A DNA stretch of 64,000 nt from NCBI RefSeq assembly GCF_030116705.1, contig NZ_JAOTIK010000001.1:6662501-6726500 (forward strand), read 5' to 3'. Each line of letters begins with the position of its first letter. Position 1 is the first letter of the stretch. Source of the stretch: Streptomyces sp. ML-6. Its GTDB lineage: Bacteria; Actinomycetota; Actinomycetes; Streptomycetales; Streptomycetaceae. Shown here piece by piece: positions 10,774-19,976 of this stretch. The notes below the pieces were generated by a model that worked only from the letters and a program-made list of their open reading frames with translations, did no database searches and was not told the DNA's origin. Made by a program: the position numbers and the translations under genes.

Positions 10774-11432
10774 GGCGCCACCTCGACCCGCTCGTCGATC
10801 CAGCCCGCGTCCACCGCCGGATGGTCGTCGTGCACCACGAACTCCTCCTCGGTCTCCAGCACTTCGAGCCCGGCGTCGTCCAGCGCGCGCAGGAGCGCGT
10901 CGAGCCGGGCCCGGGCCCCGGGCCGGCCCACCGCGCGGCAGCGCTGCGTGACGAACCGCTCGTGACGCCCCGGGCCGTCGGTGCGGCGGGCGTTGCGCGA
11001 CAGGTGCGCGCCGTGGCGCTCGGCCGCGGCCCGTGCGGCGAGGAGGTCGGACCCGCCGGAGAGCAGCAGCTTGACGTGGTGCTCGAAGTGGCAGTCGGGG
11101 GACAGCGCGGCGGCCTCGTCGGCCGTCCGGGGCACGTCCTCGTTCCACGGCGCGGCCTCGATCTTCACCCTGATGACCGGGAACCCCGCCGCGCGCAGCG
11201 CCTGCGCGCGGAGCTCCGCGGCGGCCCGCTGCCCGGAGAGCGAGCCCCGGCCCCGCTCGGTCAGCATGGGCTGGTCCGGCACCGCGCCGCGGTCCAGGAC
11301 GATGCGGGTGAGCTTCAGACCGTGCCGCCGGGCCCAGCGCGCCAGCCGGGCGTCCTCCTCCGCACCGTCGGCACGGGGATCGAACCGCACCGTCAGATGC
11401 GTCTCGAACTCGCCCTCGAACTCCGCTTCCAC
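10770..11432 (-). CDS. Conserved unknown protein coupled to the nucleotidyltransferase
   Basis: I place the start at GTG 11432 because GGAGGG lies four bases ahead and the segment upstream looks non-coding with tandem repeats. The 220-aa product begins VEAEFEGEFETHLTVRFD and contains HFEHHVKLLL and a C-terminal EEFVVHDDHPAVD segment. His residues in THLTV and HFEHHVK recall the paired His motifs of 2H phosphoesterases, but the second lacks the expected Thr/Ser, so that is only a thought. It overlaps the nucleotidyltransferase by four bases, implying joint function, possibly as a partner or antidote. Confidence 0.65.
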   Translation of the reverse strand: MEAEFEGEFETHLTVRFDPRADGAEEDARLARWARRHGLKLTRIVLDRGAVPDQPMLTERGRGSLSGQRAAAELRAQALRAAGFPVIRVKIEAAPWNEDVPRTADEAAALSPDCHFEHHVKLLLSGGSDLLAARAAAERHGAHLSRNARRTDGPGRHERFVTQRCRAVGRPGARARLDALLRALDDAGLEVLETEEEFVVHDDHPAVDAGWIDERVEVAP

Positions 11433-11460
11433 ACGCCCTCCAGCAGTGCCTTCGCCACTC

Positions 11461-11550
11461 GCGCCCGGCCCGTTCCCACGATCCGCGCCCGACCGTCTCC
11501 ACGATCCGCGCCCGACCCGTCCACGACTCGCGCCCGGCCCGTTCCCACCG
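11461..11550. repeat. Four imperfect 22-24 bp tandem repeats
   Basis: Four direct copies of a GCGCCCGGCCCGTTCCCACG-like unit begin at 11461, 11485, 11508 and 11530. They lie just upstream of the start chosen for the unknown gene at 11432. Slippage repeats or regulator binding are both possible. Confidence 0.7.
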
Positions 11551-11674
11551 GCAGAACGTAACAAGCAGCACCGACACTCCCCGGTCCCTCCCCGAGGAGC
11601 TGCCGGGCCCACCACCCGGCGCATTGCCCGGCCCCCCGTCCGGCGCACCGCCCGGCCACTTTCCACCGAACGGT

Positions 11675-11710
11675 TGAGCGGACCGCTCACTACTCGTTAC
11701 CCTCCGGTAA
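11675..11710. promoter_or_regulatory. Two operator-like inverted repeats upstream of the amidase
   Basis: TGAGCGGACCGCTCA at 11675-11689 is a palindrome with 7-bp arms around one base, the style of TetR-family operators. A second inverted repeat, TTACC-CTCC-GGTAA, is at 11697-11710. Both lie 70-110 bases upstream of the amidase start. No regulator gene is adjacent. Confidence 0.5.
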
Positions 11711-11782
11711 GTTCGATTGCGTCCCCAGCGGGACCACAGACGCGTCGCGCGCCTCTGCCGAGACGAGGAAGGCGGTCAGCCC

Positions 11783-13255
11783 ATGTCCTCAACGGAAGCC
11801 GTGGAAACCACCGGACCGGCCGAACCGGCTTATCCGGCCGGACTGGCCGACAGCGCACGGGAGCTGGCCGAGGGAACCACCACCTCGACCGAGCAGGTGT
11901 CCGCCGCGCTGCGCCGCATCGGGGCGAGCCAGCCCGTCCTCAACGCCTTCCGGCACCTGCGCGCCGAAGCCGCGCTCGCCGAGGCCGCCGAGGCCGACCG
12001 CCGGCTCGCGGCGGGGGAGCGGCTGCCCCTGCTCGGCGTACCGGTCGCGGTCAAGGACGACACCGACGTCGCCGGGATGCCGACCCACTTCGGCTGCGAC
12101 GGCGACCTGCCCGTCGCCACCACCGACAGCGAGGCCGTGCGCAGACTGCGCGCCGCCGGAGCCGTGATCGTCGGGAAGACCAACTCCTGCGAACTCGGCC
12201 AGTGGCCGTTCACCGAGGGGCCCGCCTTCGGTGCCACCCGCAACCCCTGGCACACCGGCCACACCCCCGGCGGATCGTCCGGCGGCTCGGCGGCGGCCGT
12301 CGCGGCCGGTCTCGTGCCCGCCGCGCTCGGCTCGGACGGCGCCGGCTCCGTCCGCATCCCGGCGGCCTGGACCCATCTCGTCGGCATCAAGCCCCAGCGC
12401 GGCCGGATCTCCGGCCACCCGCACAGCGACGCCTTCCAGGGCCTGACCGTCAACGGACCGCTCGCCAGGACCGTCGCCGACGCCGCGCTACTGCTCGACG
12501 CGGTCGCCGGGCCCCACCCCGACGACCCGCACCGGCCGCCGCCCGTCGACGCCTCGGCCGCCGCCCGCCGCGACCCCGGCAGGCTGCGGGTGGCGATCGC
12601 CTGGCGCCCCCCGTTCACCTTCACCGGCTCCGAACCCCACCCCGACGTGCGCCGCGCCGTCACCGCACTGGCCGAAACCCTCGCCCGGCTCGGTCACGAC
12701 GTCGAGGAGGCCAGGCCCCGCTACGGACTGATCGGCCTCGGCTTCGTCCCCCGGGCCACCGTCGGGATCGCCGAACTCGCCGCCCGCCACCCCGACCCCG
12801 CGCTCCTCGACCCGCGCACCCGCAGCGCGCTGCGCACCGGCACCCGGCTCGGCGGCCGGGTGGTGCGGGCGGCCAGGCAACGCGAGGTGCGCCAGCACCA
12901 CCGGATCGGCGCGTTCTTCCGCACCTCCCGCACCGGCACCGGCTACGACGTGCTGCTCACCCCGACGACCGCGCTGCCGCCGCCCCCGATCGGCCGGTTC
13001 GACGGGCTCAGCGCCTGGCGCACCGACCTGGCGATGACCGAGGCGTGCCCGTACGCCTGGCCCTGGAACGTGCTGGGCTGGCCCGGCATCAACGTACCGG
13101 CGGGCTTCACCGGTGCCGGGCTGCCGGTCGGCGCCCAGCTGCTCGGCCCGTCCCGCAGCGAGGAACGGCTGATCTCCCTCGCCGCGCAGCTGGAGGCGGA
13201 CCGGCGGTGGTACGAGCTCCGGCCACCCGCCGCGGCCGCCCCCGCGGCCGGCTGA
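11783..13255 (+). CDS. Amidase-signature hydrolase
   Basis: This 490-aa protein has the Ser-cisSer-Lys triad of the amidase signature family: Lys in PVAVKDDTD (about residue 90), the Gly/Ser-rich GGSSGGSAAAVAAG, and the nucleophilic Ser in DGAGSVRIPA. It hydrolyses a carboxylic amide; the substrate cannot be read from the sequence. The start ATG at 11783 is preceded by GAGGAAGG at a spacing of ten. It stands alone, with operator-like palindromes upstream and a hairpin downstream, so it is probably its own regulated transcription unit. Confidence 0.88.
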   Translation: MSSTEAVETTGPAEPAYPAGLADSARELAEGTTTSTEQVSAALRRIGASQPVLNAFRHLRAEAALAEAAEADRRLAAGERLPLLGVPVAVKDDTDVAGMPTHFGCDGDLPVATTDSEAVRRLRAAGAVIVGKTNSCELGQWPFTEGPAFGATRNPWHTGHTPGGSSGGSAAAVAAGLVPAALGSDGAGSVRIPAAWTHLVGIKPQRGRISGHPHSDAFQGLTVNGPLARTVADAALLLDAVAGPHPDDPHRPPPVDASAAARRDPGRLRVAIAWRPPFTFTGSEPHPDVRRAVTALAETLARLGHDVEEARPRYGLIGLGFVPRATVGIAELAARHPDPALLDPRTRSALRTGTRLGGRVVRAARQREVRQHHRIGAFFRTSRTGTGYDVLLTPTTALPPPPIGRFDGLSAWRTDLAMTEACPYAWPWNVLGWPGINVPAGFTGAGLPVGAQLLGPSRSEERLISLAAQLEADRRWYELRPPAAAAPAAG

Positions 13256-13308
13256 CCACGCACCCCCTCACCTCCACTCCGCACCGGCCGCGCCCCCTGC
13301 CCCACCCG

Positions 13309-13343
13309 GCCCCGCTCCGGCCCCGCGCGGGCCGGGCCGGGGC
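13309..13343 (+). terminator. GC hairpin after the amidase
   Basis: Arms of 15 bases at 13309-13323 and 13329-13343 pair with two mismatches around a CGCGC loop. It follows the amidase stop by about 50 bases and precedes the next gene on the same strand. Confidence 0.45.
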
Positions 13344-13394
13344 GCTCGCCCGGTCGCGGTCGCTCGCACCGGAGCGTGAAAACCGGGACCATGG

Positions 13395-16046
13395 ATGTGG
13401 AATGGATGGGTGGTGAACCGTATGGCGCGCGCAGGCCCGCAGCCGGAGCCCTGCCCCGAACCGTTGCCGCCCAGAGCCCCCCGGGACACCCACGACGCGG
13501 CGAACGACGCGACCGCGGTGGTCGCCGGCACCGGCACGATCGTCGGCTGGACGCACAGCGCGCAGGAACTGCTGGGATACCGCGCCGTGGACGTGGTCGG
13601 GCGGTCCGCCGGCTTCCTGCTCGCCATGCCCGAGGACCCGGTCCGGGTGGCGGGCATCGCCGAGCGGTGCCGGGCCGGCGTGGGATGGAGCGGCGTCGCC
13701 CAGGTGCGACGGAGCGACGGCCGCCGGATCGCGGTGGACCTGCGGGTCTCGGCCGCCTTCCACCTGGACGGGCGGGAGTGCTTCCTGGTCTCGGGACGCG
13801 AACGGCGCCCGGAGTGGACGGTCGGCCAGTCCGTGCTGGACGCCTTCCTGACCAGCTCCCCGATCGGCATGGCCGTGCTGAACCCGAGCCTGCGCTACCT
13901 CTGGATGAACGACACCCTGGAACGCTTCGGCGGTGTGCCGCGCGAACAACGCCTGGGCCGCCGGCTGAGCGAGGTGCTGCCGGGACTGGAGACCGACGCC
14001 ATCGAGACGCTGATGCGCGGGGTGCTGGACACCGGCGTGCCCGTCGTCGACTACGAGTACCTGGGCTGGAGCTGGGCCGATCCGCACCGCAAGCGCGCCT
14101 ACTCCACGTCGTTCTTCCCGCTGACCGACGGCGACGACAACGTCACCGGCATGTGCTACATGGTCCTGGACGTCACCGACCGGTGGAAGGCCCAGCAGCG
14201 CCTGGCCCTGGTCAACGACGCCGGGGCCGCGATCGGCTCCACCCTGGACGTGATGCGCACGGCCCAGGAACTGGCCGACTTCGCGGTGCCGCGCTTCGCC
14301 GACTTCGCCCTCGTCGACCTGCTGGAACCGGTCGCCAGCCCCGAGGAGCCGGCCCCGTGGCCGCTGGGCCCGGGACTGTCCCGCGCGGACCTCGCCCGGT
14401 CCCGCACCGCCGACCCCTCGCTCCGGCCGAAGATGCGCCGGGCCGGGATGAGTTCGGTGCGCGAGGGCTGCCCGGAGGCGGTGGGCCGGATCGGGGACCA
14501 GGTCGACTTCATGCCCCCGCCCCACGACATCCGGTTCCTCATGGACGGTGAGCCCGTCCTCGTCCCGGTCCTCGATCCGGACAGCCACATCTGGGTGGCC
14601 GAACAGCCCGCGAGGGCGGCGAGCATCCGGGAGTTCGGGCTCCACTCCTTCATCTGCGTACCGATGCGGGCCCGGGACACGGTGCTCGGCCTGGTCACCT
14701 TCGTACGGTCGGTGAACCTCGCCTCCTTCGAACCGGACGACGTGCTCCCGGCCCGCGAGATGGTGGCGCGGGCCGCGGTGTGCGTGGACAACGCCCGCCG
14801 CTACACCCGCGAGCACGCCGCGGCACTGACCCTCCAGCGCAGCCTGCTCCCGCACACCCTGCCCGGTGGCATGGCACTGGACGTGGCCTCGTCCTACCTC
14901 CCGGCGGACGCCAAGGACGGTGTCGGGGGAGACTGGTTCGACGTCATCCCGCTGTCCGGCGCCCGGGTCGCCCTGGTCGTCGGCGACGTCGTCGGACACG
15001 GCATCGCCGCGGCCGCGACCATGGGCCGGCTGCGCACCGCGGTGCACACCCTCGCCGACATGGACCTGCCCCCCGACGAACTGCTGGCCCACCTCGACGA
15101 CCTCGTGCTCCGCCTCAGCGAGGAGGAACCCGGGAACGGAATGCGCGGCACCCAGGTGCTCGGCGCCACCTGCCTGTACGCCGTCTACGACCCGGTCACC
15201 CAGCTCTGCACCATGGCACGCGCCGGTCACCCGCCGCCCGTCGTCGTCTCCCCGGACGGGCGCGTCGCCTTCCTCGAACTGCCCGCCGGACCCCCGCTGG
15301 GCCTGGGCGGGATGCCCTTCGAGACGGCGGAGGTCGAACTGCCCGAGGGAAGCCTGATCGGCCTCTACACCGACGGGCTCATCGAGGGCCGGGACCAGGA
15401 CGCCGAACTCGGCATGTCCCGCCTCGGCGGGGCCCTGGCCCAGCGCGGACTGTCCCTCGACGCGCTGTGCGCGATGGTCGTGGAACAGCTGGTCGCCGTG
15501 CCCCAGCCGGACGACGTCGCCCTGCTGCTCGCCCGTACGCACGAACTGGGCGCCGACCACGTCGCCTCCTGGGAGGTGCCCGCCGACCCGGCCGCCGTCG
15601 CCGGTGTCCGGGCCCGGACCGCCCGCCTGCTGAGCGGCTGGGGCCTGGAGGAACTCCAGATGACGACCGAGCTGATCGTCAGCGAGCTCGTCACCAACGC
15701 GGTGCGCTACGCCACCGGCCCCATCCGGCTCCGGCTGCTGCGCCAGTCCGTCCTGATCTGCGAGGTCTCCGACACCAGCAGCACCTCGCCCCGCCTCAGG
15801 CACGCCCGGACCACGGACGAGGGCGGTCGCGGCCTCTTCCTCGTCGCCCAGCTCACCCACCGCTGGGGCACCCGCTACACGCCCGAGGGCAAGGTCATCT
15901 GGACCGAGCAGGAGATCCCGCCCCCCGGAGGGGAACTCCGGCCCGACGAAGGGGAACCGGGGGAGGGCGAAGGCGAACCGGGCCCGGCCGGGGAGCAACT
16001 CCCCGCCGACGAGCGGGAGTTCCCTCCGCCCCGACCGGAGAACTGA
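13395..16046 (+). CDS. PAS-PAS-GAF-SpoIIE phosphatase with C-terminal ATPase domain
   Basis: This multidomain sensor has up to 883 residues: PAS around 40-135 (GWTHSAQELLGY), a second PAS around 145-265 (SSPIGMAVLNPSLRYLWMN), GAF around 275-475 with VCVPMRARD-like strands, a PP2C/SpoIIE domain around 490-700 (GDWFDVIPL, GDVVGHGIAAA, YTDGLIEGRD as metal ligands), and a HATPase_c anti-sigma-like domain from about 725 (SELVTNAVRYA, GRGLFLV). Such proteins are common in streptomycetes and act in partner-switching control of sigma factors, dephosphorylating anti-anti-sigma factors and possibly also phosphorylating them. The start is uncertain: ATG 13395, GTG 13413 and ATG 13422 are in frame and none has a strong ribosome site. 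The last 40 residues are a Pro/Glu-rich tail. Confidence 0.88.
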   Translation: MWNGWVVNRMARAGPQPEPCPEPLPPRAPRDTHDAANDATAVVAGTGTIVGWTHSAQELLGYRAVDVVGRSAGFLLAMPEDPVRVAGIAERCRAGVGWSGVAQVRRSDGRRIAVDLRVSAAFHLDGRECFLVSGRERRPEWTVGQSVLDAFLTSSPIGMAVLNPSLRYLWMNDTLERFGGVPREQRLGRRLSEVLPGLETDAIETLMRGVLDTGVPVVDYEYLGWSWADPHRKRAYSTSFFPLTDGDDNVTGMCYMVLDVTDRWKAQQRLALVNDAGAAIGSTLDVMRTAQELADFAVPRFADFALVDLLEPVASPEEPAPWPLGPGLSRADLARSRTADPSLRPKMRRAGMSSVREGCPEAVGRIGDQVDFMPPPHDIRFLMDGEPVLVPVLDPDSHIWVAEQPARAASIREFGLHSFICVPMRARDTVLGLVTFVRSVNLASFEPDDVLPAREMVARAAVCVDNARRYTREHAAALTLQRSLLPHTLPGGMALDVASSYLPADAKDGVGGDWFDVIPLSGARVALVVGDVVGHGIAAAATMGRLRTAVHTLADMDLPPDELLAHLDDLVLRLSEEEPGNGMRGTQVLGATCLYAVYDPVTQLCTMARAGHPPPVVVSPDGRVAFLELPAGPPLGLGGMPFETAEVELPEGSLIGLYTDGLIEGRDQDAELGMSRLGGALAQRGLSLDALCAMVVEQLVAVPQPDDVALLLARTHELGADHVASWEVPADPAAVAGVRARTARLLSGWGLEELQMTTELIVSELVTNAVRYATGPIRLRLLRQSVLICEVSDTSSTSPRLRHARTTDEGGRGLFLVAQLTHRWGTRYTPEGKVIWTEQEIPPPGGELRPDEGEPGEGEGEPGPAGEQLPADEREFPPPRPEN

Positions 16047-16108
16047 GCCCCCCGGCCGCCGGCGGTACCCGGACGAGTCATGTGACGGACGGACCCCTCA
16101 CGCGGCAA

Positions 16109-16142
16109 ACGGGTCCGGGCCGGCGAACCGCCCCGGACCCGT
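16109..16142. terminator. Convergent terminator hairpin
   Basis: Perfect 11-bp arms ACGGGTCCGGG (16109-16119) and its complement (16132-16142) lie between the SpoIIE gene and the opposite-strand ligase gene, so they can stop both transcripts. Confidence 0.6.
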
Positions 16143-16163
16143 CCCGTCTCCCGGCCCGCTCCG

Positions 16164-17219
16164 TCACGGCACCCGGGCGGTCCATTCCTCGGTGCCGAAC
16201 TTCGTCCGTACGAGCTCCTCGGCCCGCGCCATCTCCTCGTCCGTCACCTTGCCCCGCGTGAGTCCGTGCCGGGTTCGGAAGGAGTCGATCATCCGCTCGA
16301 TGACGGCCTCGCGCGCCAGCCCCGTCTGGCGGCGCAGCGGGTCCACCCGCTTCTTGGCGCTCTTGGTGCCCTTGTCGGACAGCTTCTCCTTGCCGATGCG
16401 CAGGACTTCGAGCATCTTGTCGGCGTCGATGTCGTACGACATGGTCACGTGGTGCAGCACGGCGCCCTCCCCGCCGACCACCCGCTTCTGCGCCGCGCCC
16501 GCGATCTTCCCGGCCTCCGTGGCGATGTCGTTGAGCGGCTGGTACCAGGCCTTGATGCCCATGTCGGCCAGGGCGCCGAGCACCCAGTCGTCGAGGTAGG
16601 CGTAACTGTCGGCGAACGAGAGCCCGGATACCAGGGCCTCCGGGACGGAGAGCGAGTACGTGATGGTGTTGCCGGGTTCCACGAACATGGCCCCGCCGCC
16701 GGACACCCGGCGCACGACCGTGACGCCGTGGCGCTCGGCACCCTCCGGGTCGACCTCGTTGCGCAGGGACTGGAAGCTGCCGATGATCACGGCGGGGGAG
16801 GCCCACTCCCAGACCCGGAGCGTGGGCGGGCGGCGGCCCGCGGCGACCTCGGCGGTGATGACCTCGTCGAGCGCCATGTGGAGCGCGGGGGACTGCGGGG
16901 CCTCGTGGATGAGCTGCCAGTCGTAGTCGCTCCACTCGGTGGCGTGCGCGAGGGCCCGGCGCACGGCGACGGCGACGCCCTCGGAGGTGAGGCCGAGCAT
17001 CACGGTCGAGGCGGGGAGCGCCGCGTCAATACGGGCGGCGAGGCCCGCGGTGTCGGTGTTGGCCGGGGCGCCCTCCAGCGCCGCGTCGATCGCGAGGATC
17101 GCCTCGTCCGGTTCCAGGAAGAAGTCCCCGGCCACCCGTACGTTGCGCAGCGCCCCGCCCTCGACATCCAGATCCACCACGACGAGCTTGCCGCCGGGGA
17201 CCTTGTACTCACCGTGCAC
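16164..17219 (-). CDS. Lipoate-protein ligase A family protein
   Basis: I chose the GTG start at 17219 because GGAAGGGAA lies seven bases ahead; an ATG at 17273 is in frame but lacks a ribosome site. The product is 351 aa. Residues 1-80 (VHGEYKVPGGKLVVVDLDVE) resemble the lipoate ligase accessory domain, here N-terminal. The BPL/LplA catalytic domain follows, with RRVSGGGAMF and the Lys of EAGKIAGAAQKR, the residues that bind lipoyl-AMP. The enzyme would attach lipoate (or octanoate) to 2-oxoacid dehydrogenase E2 or GcvH. Its final 70 residues are charged and helical. Confidence 0.85.
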   Translation of the reverse strand: MHGEYKVPGGKLVVVDLDVEGGALRNVRVAGDFFLEPDEAILAIDAALEGAPANTDTAGLAARIDAALPASTVMLGLTSEGVAVAVRRALAHATEWSDYDWQLIHEAPQSPALHMALDEVITAEVAAGRRPPTLRVWEWASPAVIIGSFQSLRNEVDPEGAERHGVTVVRRVSGGGAMFVEPGNTITYSLSVPEALVSGLSFADSYAYLDDWVLGALADMGIKAWYQPLNDIATEAGKIAGAAQKRVVGGEGAVLHHVTMSYDIDADKMLEVLRIGKEKLSDKGTKSAKKRVDPLRRQTGLAREAVIERMIDSFRTRHGLTRGKVTDEEMARAEELVRTKFGTEEWTARVP

Positions 17220-17721
17220 GGCTTTGTTCCCTTCCAATGCGCGGCGTGGCCCCTGAGCCCGTTGCTCCGACATGGATAGACACGCACGTGCTTCGCCTCG
17301 CACTTTAGTGCTGGCTCGTGACGAGCGACTACGCGGCCTCGATACCGCTGGAGCGGCATGTATGGGGCGACCGTCAGGCCTGTCATACGTCGGCGGGCTG
17401 AACAGAACTCGGCGCACAGCCCGACCCGTCTGCCGCCACCTGCGGCTCTGCCTTGGAAAGGGCCTCCGACCTGCATCGGAGGCCCTTTCCGGTCCTTCAG
17501 GAGCTTGCTGCGTCAGGCAGCGAAAAGTCCCTCGGACAGCGCTGAAAGTCCCTGAAAAGTGCCTGGGATGCAGGCGAGGGTTGAAGCTGTGGTCGTCGCC
17601 GGACAGCTCGATGGCGACGAGGCGATTTTTGAAGCGGTCCGCACGGCGGACGTGGGATGAAACGGGGGGCAGGCAGCTGCACGTCGATGATGAGCGGCAG
17701 CGTGATCTTCCCTGAATGGGC
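17220..17721. other. Intergenic region bordering the accessory block
   Basis: These 500 bases hold no convincing gene. They include the promoter side of the ligase gene, a perfect hairpin at 17455-17490 and a 30-codon frame (ATG 17568 to stop 17660) that I cannot identify. It is the left border of the accessory-looking block; no tRNA gene or attachment repeat was seen. Confidence 0.5.
17455..17490. terminator. Perfect 15-bp stem hairpin
   Basis: GGAAAGGGCCTCCGA at 17455-17469 and its exact complement at 17476-17490 enclose a 6-base loop (CCTGCA). No T run follows on either strand. It could end the minus-strand epimerase transcript, whose stop is about 230 bases to the right, or an unannotated plus-strand small RNA starting near 17290. 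Confidence 0.7.
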
Positions 17722-18669
17722 TCATAGCCGTGACGTGGTGAGCCGCTGACGGAACCAGTCCACAGCAGCGGGGACCCCTTCCTGAAGGGCTACGGGAGCG
17801 ACTGTCGGGAACAGAGCTCGCAGGCGTGTGCCGTCAGCCTGTGAGTGGGGGACATCGCCGACGCGGCCCGGCACGTGTTCCCGTTGCACGCGGAGGCCCG
17901 TCGCCGTCTCGATCTCCTGGACCAGGGCCAGCAGCGAGGTACGCGTCCCGTAGGCCAGGTTCACAGGGCTTGGGCTAACGACCCGGCGGAAGAGGGCGTC
18001 GGTGAGGACGTTGCAGACCGTGCTCACGTACGTGAAGTCGCGCGTCTGGGTGCCGTCGCCGTGGATGGTCACCGGCTTGCCTGCGAGGGTGGCGCTGATC
18101 CACTTCGGGATGACGGCGGCGTAGGCGTGGTCGGCGCGCTGGCCGGGGCCGTAGACGTTGAAGAAGCGGAAGGGGAGGACCGGCAGGTCGAAGCTGTGGT
18201 GGTAGGCGCCCAGGTACGCCTCCGTCGTGAGCTTGGTGACCGCGTACGGGCTCATGGGGGCGGAGACGAGGTTCTCGTGCTTCGGCAGCTGGGGGTTGGC
18301 ACCGTAGACGGAGGACGAGGACCCGGCGATCACGTGCGGACCTCCGGCGCGGCGGGCGGCCTCCAGAACTTGCAGGGTGCCGGTCGCGTTGGCGTGATGG
18401 CTGGCCAGGGGGTCACGCAGGGAGCGTGGCACAGAGGGGAGGGCGGCTAGGTGGACGACGGCGTCGGCACCGCGGAACGCCTGGTCGAGGAGAGCGGCGT
18501 TCTGGACGTCTCCTTCGAAGAAGTCCACATCGAGGCCGACGAGGTTCGCCTTGTCTCCGGTGGAGAGGTTGTCGACGACCCGGAGCTGGGTGACCTGAGG
18601 CAGCTCGGTCAGAGCACGGGCAAGGTTGCCGCCGATGAATCCGGCGCCGCCAGTGATCACTATCTTCAC
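17722..18669 (-). CDS. NAD-dependent sugar epimerase/dehydratase (GalE-like SDR)
   Basis: This 315-aa extended SDR has the Rossmann signature TGGAGFIGGNL at residues 6-16 and the catalytic set Ser in GSSSSVYG plus YAVTK. The sequence HGDGTQTRDFTYV is typical of UDP-hexose 4-epimerases and related NDP-sugar epimerases. The likely role is interconverting UDP-glucose/galactose or the corresponding uronic acids. It lies 11 bases downstream of the UDP-sugar dehydrogenase on the same strand, so a UDP-hexose to UDP-uronic acid route is a reasonable inference. Confidence 0.88.
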   Translation of the reverse strand: MKIVITGGAGFIGGNLARALTELPQVTQLRVVDNLSTGDKANLVGLDVDFFEGDVQNAALLDQAFRGADAVVHLAALPSVPRSLRDPLASHHANATGTLQVLEAARRAGGPHVIAGSSSSVYGANPQLPKHENLVSAPMSPYAVTKLTTEAYLGAYHHSFDLPVLPFRFFNVYGPGQRADHAYAAVIPKWISATLAGKPVTIHGDGTQTRDFTYVSTVCNVLTDALFRRVVSPSPVNLAYGTRTSLLALVQEIETATGLRVQREHVPGRVGDVPHSQADGTRLRALFPTVAPVALQEGVPAAVDWFRQRLTTSRL

Positions 18670-18680
18670 GTTGCTTCCCT

Positions 18681-19976
18681 TCAGAGAGAGTCGACGTGGG
18701 CACCGGAGAGCCGGCGGCGGCAGTCGAGTATGTACGGGGAGTGGGCGCTGATCAGGGGGTAGTCGAAGGCGTCGTGGTCCGCGAGCAGGACTACGGCGTC
18801 GGCTGTCGCGAGCAGGCCGGGGGTCACCTCGACCCGCTGGAGGCCTTCCAGGCCGGCGGCGCGGGGGTGGGCGTCGTCCAGGACGTGGGGGTCGGCGGCC
18901 TGGACCTCGGCGCCCATACCGGTGAGGAGTTCGGCGATGCGGGCCGCCGGCGTCTCACGGGCGTCCCCGGTGTTGGCCTTGTACGCCACACCGAGCAGCA
19001 GGATCCGGGAGCCCTTGAGTGGCTTCCCACGTTCGTTGAGGCCCGCCACGAGACGCCGCACCACGTAGTCGGGCATGTGGTTGTTGACGTCGTTCGCCAG
19101 CTCGACGAAGCGGAAGTTCTGCCCCAGGGTTCGCTCAACCCGCCACGACAGGTACGAGGGGTCGACGGGCAGGCAGTGGCCTCCGACCCCGGGGCCGGGG
19201 GTGAAGCGCATGAAGCCGAACGGCTTGGTGGACGCTGCGTCGATGGCCGCCCAGACGTCGATGCCCAGGTCGTGGGCGAAGATCGCCAGCTCGTTGGCGA
19301 GGGCGATGTTCACGTGCCGGAAGGTGTTCTCAAGGAGCTTGGTCAGCTCCGCCACCTTGCAGCTGGCCACGGGGACGACGGTGTCTACCAGGGATGCGTA
19401 GAAGTCACGGACCGACTTCAAGGAAGACGGGGTGATGCCCGAGACGACCTTGGGCGTGTTCTCCAGCCTCCAGCTGGGGTTCCCGGGGTCGATGCGCTCG
19501 GGGCTGTAGCCGAGGCGGAAGTCCCGGCCGGCGGCCAGCCCGGAGCCGCGCTCGAGCAGCGGGCGGAACACCTCCTCGGTCGTCCCGGGGTACGTGGTCG
19601 ATTCCAGGACGACTGTCGCTCCGCGGGTCAGGTGGAGGCCCAGCGTCCGCGCCGCGTCCTCAACGTGCGACAGGTCCGGCGCGCCGTCGCGTAGTGGCGT
19701 CGGGACGGTGACGACCGCCACGTCGAACCCGGCGCAGTCGGCCGGGTCGACGGTCGGCGTGTAGACGCCGGCGGCGAGGAGGGGCGCCAGCCGCCTGTCC
19801 GAGATGTCCTCGACGTACGACTCGCCGAGCATGAGTCTCTTGATCCGCCCGGCGTCCACGTCGAGGCCGACGACGTGGTGCCCTACCTCGGCGGCTCGCA
19901 CGGCCAGCGGGAGGCCGACGTATCCCTGCCCCACGACGACCACGCGGAGTCGATGGGGTTCGTGATTCCGGAGCAT
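18681..19976 (-). CDS. UDP-sugar 6-dehydrogenase (nucleotide sugar dehydrogenase)
   Basis: The 431-aa protein has the NAD-binding VVVGQGYVGLPLA near its N-terminus, TVPTPL, the central dimer-forming AELTKLLENTFRHVNIA with the conserved Lys and Asn, and the catalytic Cys in GVGGHCLPVDP. This is the UDP-glucose/UDP-ManNAc dehydrogenase family, which oxidises C6 of a UDP-hexose twice to the uronic acid. The start ATG at 19976 follows AAGGTGG. It is the first gene of a two-gene minus-strand unit with the epimerase and diverges from the metG-like gene across a 350-base control region. Confidence 0.92.
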   Translation of the reverse strand: MLRNHEPHRLRVVVVGQGYVGLPLAVRAAEVGHHVVGLDVDAGRIKRLMLGESYVEDISDRRLAPLLAAGVYTPTVDPADCAGFDVAVVTVPTPLRDGAPDLSHVEDAARTLGLHLTRGATVVLESTTYPGTTEEVFRPLLERGSGLAAGRDFRLGYSPERIDPGNPSWRLENTPKVVSGITPSSLKSVRDFYASLVDTVVPVASCKVAELTKLLENTFRHVNIALANELAIFAHDLGIDVWAAIDAASTKPFGFMRFTPGPGVGGHCLPVDPSYLSWRVERTLGQNFRFVELANDVNNHMPDYVVRRLVAGLNERGKPLKGSRILLLGVAYKANTGDARETPAARIAELLTGMGAEVQAADPHVLDDAHPRAAGLEGLQRVEVTPGLLATADAVVLLADHDAFDYPLISAHSPYILDCRRRLSGAHVDSL

